64,000 nucleotides of DNA from Icerya purchasi (lineage: Eukaryota; Arthropoda; Insecta; Hemiptera; Monophlebidae). The stretch lies in contig CM077115.1 of NCBI GenBank assembly GCA_039619475.1, positions 510,156,815 through 510,220,814 of the forward strand, in the 5' to 3' direction. The position numbers were made by a program, and so were the translations under genes. The notes below the pieces were generated by a model. The model saw only the letters and a program-made list of their open reading frames with translations, did not search any database and had not been told where the DNA came from. This document shows, piece after piece, positions 46,060 through 57,604 of the stretch (positions are counted from its first letter, which is position 1; every line of letters begins with the position of its first letter).

Positions 46060-47316
46060 TATATGGCACGTAAAAGTAGTTCACTTGTTTCTTCTTTCTC
46101 TTCTACCCTCAACAAATGGCGATTTACTTCTAATAAGACTCCAATTTTATCCTTGATTTCTGTTTGCCTTCTTCAATTTTCGCTTTTTATTCATAGTCAT
46201 GATAAACTTTTTTATTTTTCTTTCTCTGTTTCTAATTATCTTCATGCTGTTAAATGTTTTTCTTTACCGTTGTATTCTAAATCTGTTCCTCAACATGTCA
46301 AAGTTGAATTCTCCAATGCTTTAGGTTCTCCTATTTCCTACACATACCACTAATACTAACGGTTCCAAACGGCTCCAAACGGCCAAGCGAAGTTTCTTCA
46401 GCCCTTTTTGTTCTGCTTTGAACTATTCTGAATCTTTTAAGCCCCCCTTCGTTTGTTCAATTTTCCATACAGAATCTGCTGCAATTCTACGCGCTGTTTC
46501 TTTGTTTCTTCATCGCTGGTTTCCTATTAAGTGTTCATAATTTCGGATCCTAAAAGGCTACCTCATCCCCTCTTCCGATTACATAATACTTTTCGTACGC
46601 TCCCTCATTTGATCTTTTCCTCCTCCACTTGATCGAAATGAATCTTTTGCGAATTTCTGGTCATTTGGATATTAAAGGCAATGAGGCTGTCGATTCTTTC
46701 ATCCGTACTTTTATTTCTAGGGGCGCGTATTTTTGGGCGCATTTTCAGCCCGTAATATTGGTTTTCTTTCCTCAATGGCTCATTCCAAATTATGGCTAAA
46801 CTGTTATTCTTCATTTTCTAATTCTGCCTCCTTTTACCTCTCTATTCAACTATCTCTTCCAACTTGTCCGTGGTTCCTTCACTTCCCCTCTCTTAAACGC
46901 TCTACAATTATTACTATTTGTCGCTTCGTTTTAACCATAGTATCCTTCCTGTATCATCACTTTTTCGGTTTTTATCTATACTCCATTCCGTCTCTTTGAT
47001 CCACCATCCATATACTTTCCTTGCGTTCGCTATTAAAACTTAATATCCCTATTTCTTATAATGCTACTTATATTCTATCATTTCTCTCTGCTTCACTTCC
47101 TATCCTTGTATTATTTTTATCCTGTGTTCTTAAGCGCATAAGAATATAAATTTATTTTCTCCGACGAGTCCGTGGTTTTGCCGATCGGCATATACATAAT
47201 ATAAATGAAAAAAAGAAAAGAAAAATCGGTGCTGGACGCGTCTCCGTTGGAGATCACCGACCCCCCAATGCTCACTGTTTAGAGCCTACGGCTAAAATTC
47301 AAAAAAAAAAAAAAAA
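46060..47316 (+). mobile_element. I-type LINE 3' part with RNase H, degraded
   Basis: Plus-strand pieces: SSLVSSFSSTLNKWRFTSNK (RT thumb-like); a stretch near 46460-46530 with the AA-x-x-x-A-V helix of RNase H (ESAAILRAVSLFLHRW); LLRISGHLDIKGNEAVDSFI at about 46637-46700 (the H-x-x-I-x-GNE-x-x-D motif of RNase H); and SKLWLNCYSSFSNSASFY then SLKRSTIITICRFVLT (post-RNase H tail). The 3' UTR has a GC-rich segment (47165-47290), then A17 at 47300-47316. An RNase H domain with this tail points to the I/Nimb/R1 group. Many stops; inactive. Confidence 0.65.
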
Positions 47317-47544
47317 ACATGAAACATGCTTTAGCCGCTGGCTATCTATTAATATCATCTCTGATACTTTCAACTGTTTCTGTGCTATATGTTAAAATTG
47401 AAGATGCGATAAAGAACGTCTTGAAATAAAAAGAAAATAATGTTAACGATTTTATTTAAATTTTTTTTATTCTTATGTCACGTAATCCTTAGAAGTAATG
47501 GACAAAATATGGGTTTATGATAGCTGAAGTAACTTATGTAATTT

Positions 47545-47990
47545 TTAGAATCAATTTTGTCGATGTGACTAGCGAAGATCAAATTGATACACTATTACCC
47601 GCAAGTAGTTGGTAGAGCTGGATTCGTTTTGAGTTCTAATCGAAATCCATGAACTGAAATAATCGCCGATTTTTAGGTTTCTTGAGATCGGCGTTGATAT
47701 CCCCTGACAGAAGTATAGGTATTGCGTCGTATTCTTTTGATTACGTTAACAATTTCTACTACTTTGGGTGTTGTGTATGGCAATAAATTTGACTTGAAAA
47801 AATCTTCAATATCGTCAATCGAAATGCCCAGTGAGATGTAAACAGTGACAGATAGAACTCGTTGACCGTTTATAGTGCTTTCGATGGCGCACATATCCCC
47901 ACATTTCCCATTGACCGTATTAATTCTATCAATAGACAACGATTGTTTGTCGAATTTCATCATAATATGCGGAATTGGAAATAACATGCA
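47545..47990 (-). pseudogene. Endonuclease/exonuclease/phosphatase-like domain remnant
   Basis: On the minus strand a 104-codon frame has GDMCAIESTINGQRVLSVTV, then YISLGISIDDIEDFFKSNLL and TPKVVEIVNVIKR. After a frame change come DAIPILLSGDINADLKKPKN and then LFQFMDFD. Order and motifs (INGxR...VYxSPxxSxDDxxxFL..., then SGDxNxDxKKPxN) match the EEP domain of a repeated insect gene family found with Helitron-type or retroelement genes. The host element class is not settled. One frameshift and several stops. Confidence 0.55.
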
Positions 47991-49037
47991 ATCTTTTTTT
48001 CTTCATTCATGGCGACTCCTCCAGCTCGTACTTTTTCACGTTTGAACTGAGTGACACATCAGTATCCTCTGTTGGATATACAAGTATAAAATCATTCATA
48101 AAGTATACGATAAAAAATGACACAATATATAAATCCCGTATGAATTAAAACTAAAACAATAAATAAATCATCAGACGCGTTGAAGTGTGGTAACGTCGCA
48201 CAAAAAAAAAAAATGCGTCAATTTTCAAATTCAATAAAATGTACACGTGTTTAGAATTGAGTTTATACAGCTGACCGCGCACAATACAGAAAGGGACAGA
48301 GTGAAAGAGAACGAGAGTGAAGGTCTCCTGGAGGACGACGCTTAACGCGATTTTCGTGACCTCGCCTTTTCTGCCAGTTTACTCCTACCGACAAGCCACG
48401 TAAAAGAACTTCGTTCAAAAAAAAAAAAAAAAAAGAGAAAAAAGAGAAAAAAAAACGTATTTTTGTAGTTTTGAAATTAGCTGTACTGAATATGTCGAAA
48501 TGGTCGTCTTTTATGATCGTTATCAAACTGAAAAGTGGGAAAATAAATTAGAAGTTTGTTTGGGCCTATTTCTGTAATCATTACAGTCATTATTAAATTA
48601 CGTGAATGCCTATTGCGAACTCTTTTTGTGGCTTCGAGTTCCATTGACGAATTTTAAGTAATTTTTTTAAAGTTAAATGGACTGCCATTTAAAGGTACCG
48701 AGCTAAATGTATATTATTTATTTCAGTTTTTTGTTACCCACGGCTAAATCAGAACTTATCTCAGATTTATTTTATGTTCGACTATAATGTAAAATAATAA
48801 TAAAAACCAGTGCCTTCTAATTGTATCATCAACATTTGGGCTGCTGAGCTATTAATCATGTTACAAAGTATAATCATTTGAACGCTATTTAGATAAATTA
48901 TATTTTTTTTAAATATTAGAGTAAATTCCGCATAGATGAACTCAAGCGGGATGTTTAAAGCGTATATATATATTTTATATTATATATAATAGAATATTGT
49001 GAATTGATTTTATTAAAAAAAAAATTGTTTTAATTAG

Positions 49038-49242
49038 GAGAAGCGTGTACGGTAATAATGAAATAACGGTGCCCGTGAAAACTTTTTTTATGCTGCTGTT
49101 TATGGAAATATTAAATCCATTTTATGTGTTCCAATTTATGTCATTCATCCTATGGTATTTTGACGATTACATATTATACGCCAGCACCATTTTTTTAATA
49201 ACCTGTATTGGTATTGTTAGTTCATGCGTATCAACATACATG
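49038..49242 (+). CDS. ATP13A3: P5B ATPase exon 7 (residues 224-292), M1-M2 hairpin
   Basis: 205 bases between AATTAG and GTAAGA. The first base completes arginine AGG; ends in phase 0. It reads RSVYGNNEITVPVKTFFMLL then FMEILNPFYVFQFMSFILWY, FDDYILYASTIFLITCIGIV and SSCVSTYM. YGxNEI(T/A)VPVK, EILNPFY(V/I)FQ and ILWxxDDY are P5B hallmarks. Two hydrophobic stretches make M1 and M2 of the P-type core. Confidence 0.95.
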
Positions 49243-50971
49243 GTAAGAGTTCTATTATTTTTAATGATTTCGTAAAATTATCAAAACTTTAATTTAGTAA
49301 GTTAAAATTTTTTTCAAAAACGATCTTTTTTTTTTTCTTTTTCTTTTTGAAATAAATGAATAAAATAAATAAAATTGGTCGACGTTAAATAAAAAAAAAT
49401 CAGACAGATAGTGTGTAATTTCAGAATTTAAGTGAGGTTGACTAATTCTACATGTTTTATTTAAACTTTATAATGAATGGTGATTGAAATAGAGTTTATC
49501 GAGACAGAAAGCTAATTGGCATAGGATAAATGTCATCGGCTTGTTTATACTGTTCGTTTTCTCCTTTATGTAGTTAGAGAGCGAGTATTTAATATGAACG
49601 GAAAGATCTGCTGAAGCTCAGAAAGCACACACAGTATTGTAACGAAAACAGTTCTAGAGCCATTTCGTAAGTGATGTTAATTTCAGTTCGAATCCGGCTT
49701 TGTATACTGTAGTAATTACACGGGGAATAGCGGCCAAAATAAATAATAAATTAGCGAACTTCCGAAACGTTAAATGTTTTATTTTCAGTAACAAATATAT
49801 TTCATCTTTTAAACACAGTTGTCCGAAAATGATTTATAATGCTCAATATGCATATAATATTTTTCTTTGTAAGCGCCATTCCTTCTGGCTGAATCGTGAT
49901 GTTAAGCTTTGTTAAACACCTTTTTTTACTTCAAATTTCGAAATTTTAAAGAACTAATTTGCAGGTTTTTAGTACACAATAGAAGCAATCTGCATGATAG
50001 ACACAGTTTTTGCGAAGATATTACACTTGATCTATTTTTTGGTACACAGTTTATAACCTCCGTTCACTCCTTAGAGTTCGAATTTTCAAAAAAAAAAAAA
50101 AAACTCATATGAAGTTTTAATTAACTGGTGTAAACGGTTTCAGTAGTAGCGTGATTATTATTTTATGTCAAAAAGTGAAACCCGCTTTCAACATTAAAAT
50201 TTAGAGGATTTTAAAAAACATTTCATACTTTTAGTGAATGACGTAAGTAATTTTAAATTTTAATGCAAAATTATGATTTAATAAATCTAGATATCTCCAA
50301 CTTATGAAATTTTCTAAAACGGTTTTTAATTCCTTTTTACCCTTTAATGTTCAAATTTCAAAAAAGGCTTTTCTTGGCATCTTCGATATTTAGGTGTAAC
50401 GTTCATACGGAATTTTAGTTATTTATTGTACATGATTGCGGCTGTAATGTGATTAACTTACCGCTTTTTTCGTTGTCAAAAAATCTAAATTTTTTAATGT
50501 ACTTTTGTATGGTGTAAGGGCATTTGTTGTTACGTTTTGTACAAATTTTCTGTTTCATAAACCTAGCAGTTTCAGCGGTTTGTTAATAATTGTTGAGGTA
50601 CTGAAATATTTTCGGATTTTCTCTTTTATGTATAAATAGATTATACGTATTGTAAAATTAACCGTATCGTTAATATGGCAACATGCAAATGTCACTTAAA
50701 ATTGTAATCCGTTATATACGTAACCATTGCGCTCAATCGTTGATTTTCAAACGACAGATACTCGAATAAAAAATCTAAATGTTCTGAAATTGTTTTTAAT
50801 TATTTTTTAAATTTTTTCGCAATAATTTTTCGGTGTAAAAATACGATTTTCCCTATGTGTTCTATGTAATTTGCTTTTTATTTATATTAAATTTAGTAGA
50901 CAACTGAAATATTTTTGTATTACAAGCAACTCAAAGAAGCAAAATGTAAAATTTTTATTTTTCACTTTTAG
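49243..50971 (+). other. Intron 7 of the ATPase gene, nothing identified
   Basis: 1.7 kb, GTAAGA donor and TTTTAG acceptor. AT-rich; A-run at 50090-50102. No recognised element. Confidence 0.7.
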
Positions 50972-51167
50972 AATCAAAAAACGCTGCATAAAAGAGTAAG
51001 CGCTTCGGATGAAGTTCAAATAATTCAGGGCTCAGAGCAAGTAACCATTTTAACCGAACAGCTGGTACCGGGCGATATTTTAGTACTACCAACCGAAGGT
51101 GGTATTATGTACTGCGATGCTATTTTATTAAATGGAAGTTGTATAATGAATGAAAGCGCACTTACAG
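50972..51167 (+). CDS. ATP13A3: P5B ATPase exon 8 (residues 293-357), actuator domain
   Basis: 196 bases between CTTTTAG and GTAATG. It reads NQKTLHKRVSASDEVQIIQG, then EQLVPGDILVLPTEGGIMYC and DAILLNGSCIMNESALTG. LVPGD(I/V), (M/I)xCDAxLxNG(S/T)C and (V/M)NES-x-LTG are the actuator-domain signatures of P5B ATPases. The TGES dephosphorylation loop is split: the glycine codon spans intron 8. Confidence 0.95.
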
Positions 51168-51339
51168 GTAATGTGAATTTTAAGATTAAATGATTTTTAA
51201 AATTTTGAGTTTGATCTTTCGAATTATTGAAACAAAATTGGAAAATAAAAAAATTATCGTACTTATAAAATCTATTACAAACATAAACTGGTTAAGTGTC
51301 TATTATTAAAAATTATATTAACTGCAAGATTTATTATCA

Positions 51340-51500
51340 AAATTTAATAAAAAGCACTGCAAAGTAAAAAATAATAATTATTGGATACAAGATATTATAT
51401 TTTAGAGTGATATTATGTACCTTTCTTATGCAACATTAACTTTATAGAGGAGGCACCGAATTAAAAATATTTAGAAACAATTTAATGTGCAGTTTTTAAT
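51340..51500. repeat. Diverged single arm of the palindrome family
   Basis: AGCACTGCAAAGTAAAAAAT at 51352, then TTTTAGAGTGATATTATGTA and TTATGCAACATTAACTTTAT, parallels in order the arm words GCACTAAAAAGTAAAAAATA, ATATCAGAGTGATATAACAC and TTATACAACATTAATTTTTT of the palindrome at 52185-52290. So a third, more diverged copy of one arm lies 0.7 kb upstream in direct orientation with the left arm. Confidence 0.5.
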
Positions 51501-51704
51501 TATTGAATTTGAATTTGGTGTCGACTTCAAAAAGTTGATGTTGAAAACGAAATATTATGTCACCTTAAGGTTCACTTTCTGTAAAATACATTACCTTTTT
51601 ATCGAAAAATTATTTTTTACTTTTTTATGCATTTTTATTAAATTTTTGTATTTGTTCGGGAAAAAAAACCAGTTTGCTTCACACAATTTTCAGCATAACA
51701 CTTA

Positions 51705-51748
51705 AATTTTTAACCGACTTCAAAAAAGGAAAAGGTATTCAATTCGAC

Positions 51749-51789
<41 letters not shown>

Positions 51790-51950
51790 GTGTTACCACA
51801 GAACTTTCTTCTAGATGAACCGATTTTGATGATTCTTCTTTTATTTGAAATGTGGTGTTTGTCATGTGGTCCCATTTAAATTTGATCAAGGTCTGACCGA
51901 TAGTTTTTGAGTTATCCTTAATAATGCGGGAGATTGAAGATGCTTTTCAT
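51705..51950 (+). repeat. Dispersed insect repeat with CCGACTTCAAAAAAGGA motif and T35 run
   Basis: TTAACCGACTTCAAAAAAGGA at 51709-51729 (with one base before it) is followed by TTCAATTCGACGG, a T35 run (51751-51785), TATGTGTGTTACCACAGAAC, GATGAACCGATTTTGATGAT, TGTCATGTGGTCCCATTTAA and a TTTTTGAGTTAT segment. I recognise this word order from repeats found in many insect genomes, especially moths. I am not certain which transposon class it belongs to. Confidence 0.6.
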
Positions 51951-51969
51951 TCATGATTGTTTTCACCGT

Positions 51970-52745
51970 CGGATTAGATTTTTGACTTAAAAAAATACTA
52001 TAAATTTGCCAAATTACCATGGAAATGTAGCTTTTGATGTTTTCACACCGTGGAAATATCTGTTCTTATTAAAATGTTTTAATTAAATTGAATAACAATG
52101 CACTAAAAAGTAAAGAATAAAATGCTTTTTTACAAAAAATAATAAATACCGATACTTAAATGTTTATTATACAAATTTAAAAATGCACTAAAAAGTAAAA
52201 AATAATTACTCCCGATGAGAAAATATATGTATATCAGAGTGATATAACACTTAAGTGGTGATATCGTAATTCTTATACAACATTAATTTTTTGGAGTTGG
52301 CATCAAATTCATATTAAAAGAATAATTAAAAACTGCATTAAATGTTGATTGAATTGTTCCTAACATGAATTTAATTCCAACTCTAATTAAGGTTTTAATG
52401 TTGCATAAGAATTACGATATCACCACTTAAGTGTTATATCACTCTGATATACATATATTTTCTCATCGGGAGTAATTATTTTTTACTTTTTAGTGCATCT
52501 TTAAATCTGTATAATAAACCTTCAAGTATCGGTATTTATTTTTTGTAAAAAAGCATTTTATTTGTTTTACTAAAAGTCAACTTTTTTAAAAGTAACAAAC
52601 TTGTAAATGCTTTATGGCGGCTTAAAGTTCATTTTTTAAATTCAAAGCTACGTTTCCATAATTAATTAACATTGTTAATACTTTAATTTTTTCAAATTAC
52701 GTTTCCATGGTAAATTTACCATATTTTTAGTCAATCGTGTCTGTT
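51970..52745. mobile_element. Long palindrome (foldback/MITE-like), about 775 bp
   Basis: Inner arms of about 195 bp (52105-52300 and 52365-52565) are close to perfect. For example ACTCCCGATGAGAAAATATA at 52208 pairs with TATATTTTCTCATCGGGAGT near 52453, and GTGGTGATATCGTAATTCTT pairs with AAGAATTACGATATCACCAC. The centre is about 65 bp. Farther out the arms diverge, but AAATTACCATGGAAATG (52011) still pairs with CGTTTCCATGGTAAATTT (52703). No open reading frame. A single-stranded copy would form a very stable hairpin. Confidence 0.8.
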
Positions 52746-53557
52746 ATATTAATAAAAAATTACCTAAAGGGACCGCATTTTTTCAAGTTTTTTTTGACGA
52801 GTACTCGGTTTGTGTTTACCGACACTCAACGGTATTCTTGTACCACCGCTATGATTGGGTACACTTTTGATGGAACAAAGAATCGTTAAAATCGCTTCAC
52901 ATAGGTACAAGTTACGCGCGAACAAACAAAAAGAAAACCCCTACGCGACGATTTAAAAAAAACAAAAAAAAACAAAAAAAAAACGATATTTAAAGAGAAA
53001 AAATTAAATAAAACGAGGGAATTATACGGGGAAAATAACGCGGGAGCTACAAAAATAAGTGCGGTACATCGCAGGAAAATCAATTTCCTCGCAAGCGAAC
53101 GCGACGTGATATAAAAACACAAAAGTCGGTGAATAAAATTAGGTTAACGTACTCAACAAAATTCCTCCAGATAAAGTGGAAAGTCATTAATCAGAAACGG
53201 AACGGCCGGCTGAAAATTCTTTTTTGAAAACTTTCTTTCATGAAAACTTCAATAGGGCAAACATTCTTTCTTATGCGTTTAGAAACTCTTCGGTAATTCG
53301 TCCTAATTTGCATGCGGCTTCAAATGCTTACCATCTTTTAACATTAATGTTAAACCAATTTTCAAACTATTGGATCCCTGAAGGTATTTTTCTAAGTAAT
53401 CTTCGGGCACCATTGATGACGAAATGAATTTAAAGGATTTTTAATCGGGATGTAATATGTTAAAAGGAAGAAGGAGAAATGCATTATCTTTTTTCTTGCA
53501 ATAATTAAAAGGTAGCGGTCAGAGATCTAAAATTGTTTCGTAATCCATTTGTTACAG

Positions 53558-53859
53558 GTGAAAGTGATCCGATAATGAAAACTCCAATTCCGAATGCCGA
53601 TGTCTTCTATGACGATAAAGAGCACTCTCGTCACACCCTATACTGTGGCACCGAAATTCTTCAAACCAGATTTTACGGCGATGAACATGTTCTAGCGCTA
53701 GTTATACGAACTGGATTCTTTACTGTTAAGGGATCCGTAATTCGGGGCCTATTATATCCAATTCCGGCTGATTATAAATTCGAAAAACATAGCTATAAGT
53801 TTTTGCAGGTTTTAGCGTTGATCGCTGGCATCGGATTCCTGTACACAGTTATTACTAAG
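53558..53859 (+). CDS. ATP13A3: P5B ATPase exon 9 (residues 358-458), actuator domain to M3
   Basis: 302 bases between GTTACAG and GTAAGC, completing GGT-GAA (the GE of TGES). It reads ESDPIMKTPIPN, HSRHTLYCGTEILQTRFYGD, LALVIRTGFFTVKGSVIRGL and LYPIPADYKFEKHSYKFLQV, then a hydrophobic M3 (LALIAGIGFLYTVITK). H-x-L-(F/Y)CGT-x-(I/V)-(I/L)QTR(F/Y), VxRTGFxxxKG and LYPxPxD are strongly conserved P5B blocks. Confidence 0.96.
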
Positions 53860-55005
53860 GTAAGCACTGGTAACGTGGATAGTGAATTTAAAAAAAAAAA
53901 ACGCATTAATGTTTTGCATTATAAATACAAATGAGTATCAAAATACAGAAAACAGAAAATATAATAATTCTCAAAATATTTGATGAAATTAATAAATTTA
54001 AGGAACCAATTGTGGTTATATGAAGTTAATAGTATGATATAGAAATATGAAATAAGTTAAAAAATGATTCGTAATGATATAACGGTATATTAGTAGAAAT
54101 TAATTGTTGATTTTAAATAATGGGTTAACTTATTATGCCGACAATTATTTTGTGATACGTTGCGGGTTTTACTTTTGTTTAAAATATCGATTTTTTAAAA
54201 TCATCTTTGAATCAACATAGAAAAAACGGATTGAATGATTTGAAATTAGTTTTGGTTGTAGCGTGATTTTTAGGTTTTTTATAAGTAAGGTCGAACCCAT
54301 TTTCACTCTTCTTAACTTCAAAAGTTTAAAAAAGATTTTTGTGTAATTTTAGATCGCATTATTGTCGTCTTTCGCTGAAATTTACTAATTTATAAACTTC
54401 ATTAATTCCAGACATTTTTTTTTTTTTTTTTTTTTTTGTATTTTTTGCAAATAATTTTTGCTCTTTTTACTTTGTGATACTGACATTTTTTAGATGGTTT
54501 TATTATTTTACATCTCAGACATATGTGCTGGTTTTCCAGTTTTGCCAGAAAACGAAAAAATTATTCTAAACTCCTTTGCCCTCCTTAAAATTTTATTTTT
54601 TAAAAAATTTTTATTCATAGAAAATGTAGCGTATACGATATTTTAAATTTATGTATACTTCTTGTTACCACCTCCGAAAATTTTTTTCTTTTATATAGCA
54701 TTTAATGGACACATTTTATAATGGAAAACGTTACTGCTATGCTACTTGAAATAGTGTAGTCATTAGTTAAATACACAGATTCTTGACTTATTGGGGGGTA
54801 AACTGCGATGTAAAATTTTACATCAAGGTTTTGGTTCGGGGGGAAAAAAAAAATATATATATATATATATACAATTAAATTCCATAGTTATCAATAAATA
54901 TCTTCGCCTGCACTTACGTTTGACGTGAATATCAAAATTTTAATAATGTTATTAAAAGTAGTCTGATTTTTCATTAACTCAATTTTATCTTCGGTGAAAA
55001 TTTAG
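53860..55005 (+). other. Intron 9 of the ATPase gene, nothing identified
   Basis: 1.1 kb, GTAAGC donor and TTTAG acceptor, with T22 near 54416-54437 and an AT dinucleotide run at 54851-54871. No gene or element recognised. Confidence 0.7.
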
Positions 55006-55206
55006 ATACTGCGAGGTGTACCGTTGTCAGGAATTGCTCTACAAGCCTTAGATTTGATTACAGTTGTCGTTCCTCCGGCATTACCTGCTGCAATGACGAT
55101 AGGCGCGGTACATGCACTTTTGCGATTAAAAGCTAAAAAAGTTTATTGTATAAGTCCGCGAGCTATTAATGTATCCGGATCGTCGAATTGTGTTTGTTTT
55201 GATAAG
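55006..55206 (+). CDS. ATP13A3: P5B ATPase exon 10 (residues 459-525), M4 with PPALP
   Basis: 201 bases, phase 0 at both ends. It reads ILRGVPLSGIALQALDLITV then VVPPALPAAMTIGAVHALLR, LKAKKVYCISPRAINVSGSS and NCVCFDK. PPALPAAM is the P5B-specific M4 motif (P5A has a different proline motif), which lines the polyamine site in the known structures. CISPxxIN(V/I)-G and CFDK lead into the phosphorylation site. The aspartate to be phosphorylated is the D of CFDK. Confidence 0.97.
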
Positions 55207-55369
55207 GTATATTTTAAATAATAGTAATAATGTATATCAATACACAAATTTACTACAATTTTCTTCTTCTGTATAATATTGTTAAAATAGCATTATCTTA
55301 CCAATAATACAAAGTCTTTTTTATTCTAACAGCTTTTATATTGATTATTGTGACAACCTATTGTTATAG

Positions 55370-55558
55370 ACTGGTACATTAACAGAAGAAGGATTAGATA
55401 TGTGGGGCGTTATTCCGATAAATAATGGTAAATTTATTCCCTTCGTTAAGGAGATCAACGATTTGAATTCCGAAAATAACTTACTCCATGCTATGGTTAC
55501 TTGTCATACGTTAACCATCATTCGTAAAGAATTATGTGGTGACCCAATGGATTTAAAG
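55370..55558 (+). CDS. ATP13A3: P5B ATPase exon 11 (residues 526-588), start of nucleotide domain
   Basis: 189 bases between TTATAG and a GTAAAA donor. It reads TGTLTEEGLDMWGVIPINNG and later LLHAMVTCHTLTIIRKELCG ending DPMDLK. Completes the DKTGTLTE motif at its 5' edge; MxTCHxLTxI and GDP(L/M)DLK are family blocks. Intron 10 (55207-55369, 163 bases) is the shortest large-domain intron here. The donor GTAAAA is less canonical, but the phase and the match of exon 12 support it. Confidence 0.95.
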
Positions 55559-57481
55559 GTAAAATGGAAGAAAGAGCGCTATAAAATGTATAATATATCA
55601 TTTTCATTTTTTTTTCTTTCTTGGAAGTTTAAAATTACACATTCACCGATCGTAGTTTCTCTATCCTCTTGAAAATTTTAGCTGTATTAGGAATATTGAA
55701 ATATGGAAATTTTGGGAAGAGAAAACTTGCGTATATTATTTGTAATTTCTGAAAGTTTAAGGTACGGGTTATGGAAGTAAGGTCAGTTGAAAAAATTAAG
55801 ATAGAGAAGAAATATATTCAAATATATACTTCCATATAGGGAACCAAAAGAAAATATAAGTCTACGACAGTTTTCATAATTAGAAAGTTATTTAAAAATC
55901 TGAAAAATACGGTATTGTGAAAAAATCTTTTTTTTGAAATTTCTTCAGCGTGCCTGGATTTTATAAATAATTTTTTAATCAGCTGATGTGTTGCAAATTT
56001 AAATGGTATAAAACGAAATAATTAAAATATCAGTTTTGTATATCTTGTTTTGTTTTTTTTTTAAATTTTATATGCGAAGGTATAGTGTTTTCCTTCAATA
56101 CTACACCACATTTCACTCACACATATGAATAGTAAAAATAAATGCATTTTCTAATATAAATTCTGCTTCTTTTGGCACAAATTTATCCAGTGTGCTTGCT
56201 TGACTATTATAAAATTCCAGAATTAATTGACGAATGACACGGCTTTTATGTAAGTTTGAAAACTAGTTTATTTTAAATATTGTTCTATTTTTTTTTATAA
56301 ACGAGCTCAAATTTTTTCATTAAAATCGCATGTTTTTCACAGATTTTTCAAAAGAAAAACATATATGTGCTCCTCTGGTAAATTTGAAATGTTTTTTTGT
56401 TATACATATATATGTGTATAAAGCAAAGTACCGCAATGCATTAAACATTATATTTATATTAACATTAAAGAACAGTTAGTATTTCGCAATAACACGTATT
56501 GTGTGTTGTCAATGAACAGTAATAAAGGAAGAATTACCAACATATAATAGATTTGTATGAATTTTCATTAAATTATATTGAGATAATATTTAAAGCATTT
56601 CAGATATCCCATTTTTGTACAACATGTTTTGCAAATGTTTACTATTTTATTTCGAAAGTAACTGGACCGTTTATTTAAAAGTACATGTATCATGCAGCGT
56701 GACATCTCATTTTCATCTTTAAAAGCCAAGATTTGTTACATTACGTAACAAAAATATTATTATATTTGCGTTTTATTTCCGTAACCGCACTTTTAAATGA
56801 AATTATAAGATTTTAACAAACTTTTATACTGTTAAATTCAGTTACATACATTATATTCTTTTGTATTATTACACGAACATAAATATGTTCAATTTACACA
56901 TAACGTCAATTATAAAACATAAAACATTGAAAATTAAAAAAATTTTATTACAATATTATCTAAATTATTGATTTTATAAGAGGAAATAAAATGTTTTTAA
57001 CCGCAGAAACAACACGTTGCCTTTATCTCATAATCTATTTTTGATTGTACCATACAAACAGTGCACGTTAAATTAAAAGACAAACGTCGGGTTATTTGTG
57101 AAATTTGTGATTTTTATTCGACTCTAAAGCATTGACTATTGAATGTTCTGCGGATATTAATGATGTCTTTCTTATCACAACATTTCACGATTTTCTCTTT
57201 CAACGTACAGAAGTTATGAAATTGATGACCACGTGGTCGTTCGAATGTAAAACTAGCAGCTTTACTGTTAAGTATTGAGCATATCATTAAATCGAACTTG
57301 TAAATAAAGTAAAAACAAAGAGAAAACCTTTTTAGAACATTACGATAGGGAAAATTATTAAATTTTTTCTTTTCACGAACAGTACTAAAAACACCAATGA
57401 GTTGCACCGGGAGTAAAGTAATATACAGTAATATACGTTCACTTCAAAATTGTTCTTAAATTATCATTATTTATGTTACAG
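55559..57481 (+). other. Intron 11 of the ATPase gene, nothing identified
   Basis: 1.9 kb of AT-rich sequence, GTAAAA donor and GTTACAG acceptor. Short open frames on both strands (for example 57114-57407, minus) match nothing recognisable. Confidence 0.65.
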
Positions 57482-57604
57482 ATTTTTAAAAGTACTAGTT
57501 GGGTATTAGAAGAACCAACAACCAATGATGATTCAAAATACGATTTAATAATTCCGACAGTGGTGAGACCGCCGGGCGATGCAACTAATGATTCAACATT
57601 AGAG
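57482..57604 (+). CDS. ATP13A3: P5B ATPase exon 12 (residues 589-629)
   Basis: 123 bases, phase 0 at both ends. It reads IFKSTSWVLEEPTTNDDSKY, then DLIIPTVVRPPGDATNDSTL ending in E. F-x-x-(S/T)-x-W-x-LEE and (I/M)PTVVRPP are conserved in the nucleotide-binding domain. Donor GTACAG. Confidence 0.93.

Larger units (their letters stand above)
45068..49037 (+). other. Intron 6 of the ATPase gene
   Basis: 4.0 kb, GTATGT donor and TTAG acceptor. It holds a polyprenyl-synthase-like fragment (45802-46059, minus), an I-type LINE (46060-47316) and an endonuclease-like remnant (47545-47990, minus). From 48000 to 49037 it is AT-rich with A-runs (48202-48212 and 48418-48434) and a TA-rich stretch at 48961-48990; no gene there. 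Confidence 0.75.
51168..53557 (+). other. Intron 8 of the ATPase gene
   Basis: 2.4 kb, GTAATG donor and GTTACAG acceptor. It contains an insect-wide dispersed repeat (from 51705) and a long palindrome (51970-52745). 52746-53557 has short A-runs (52967-52982) and no gene. Confidence 0.75.

Noticed and set aside
48263..48526. Minus-strand 87-codon frame with a basic, arginine-rich end
   Set aside because: Half is an A/T homopolymer translation; no known domain.
53224..53427. Plus-strand 67-codon frame just upstream of exon 9
   Set aside because: The ATPase joins exon 8 to exon 9 without a gap in the motif TGES; this frame has no family similarity and no fitting splice phase.
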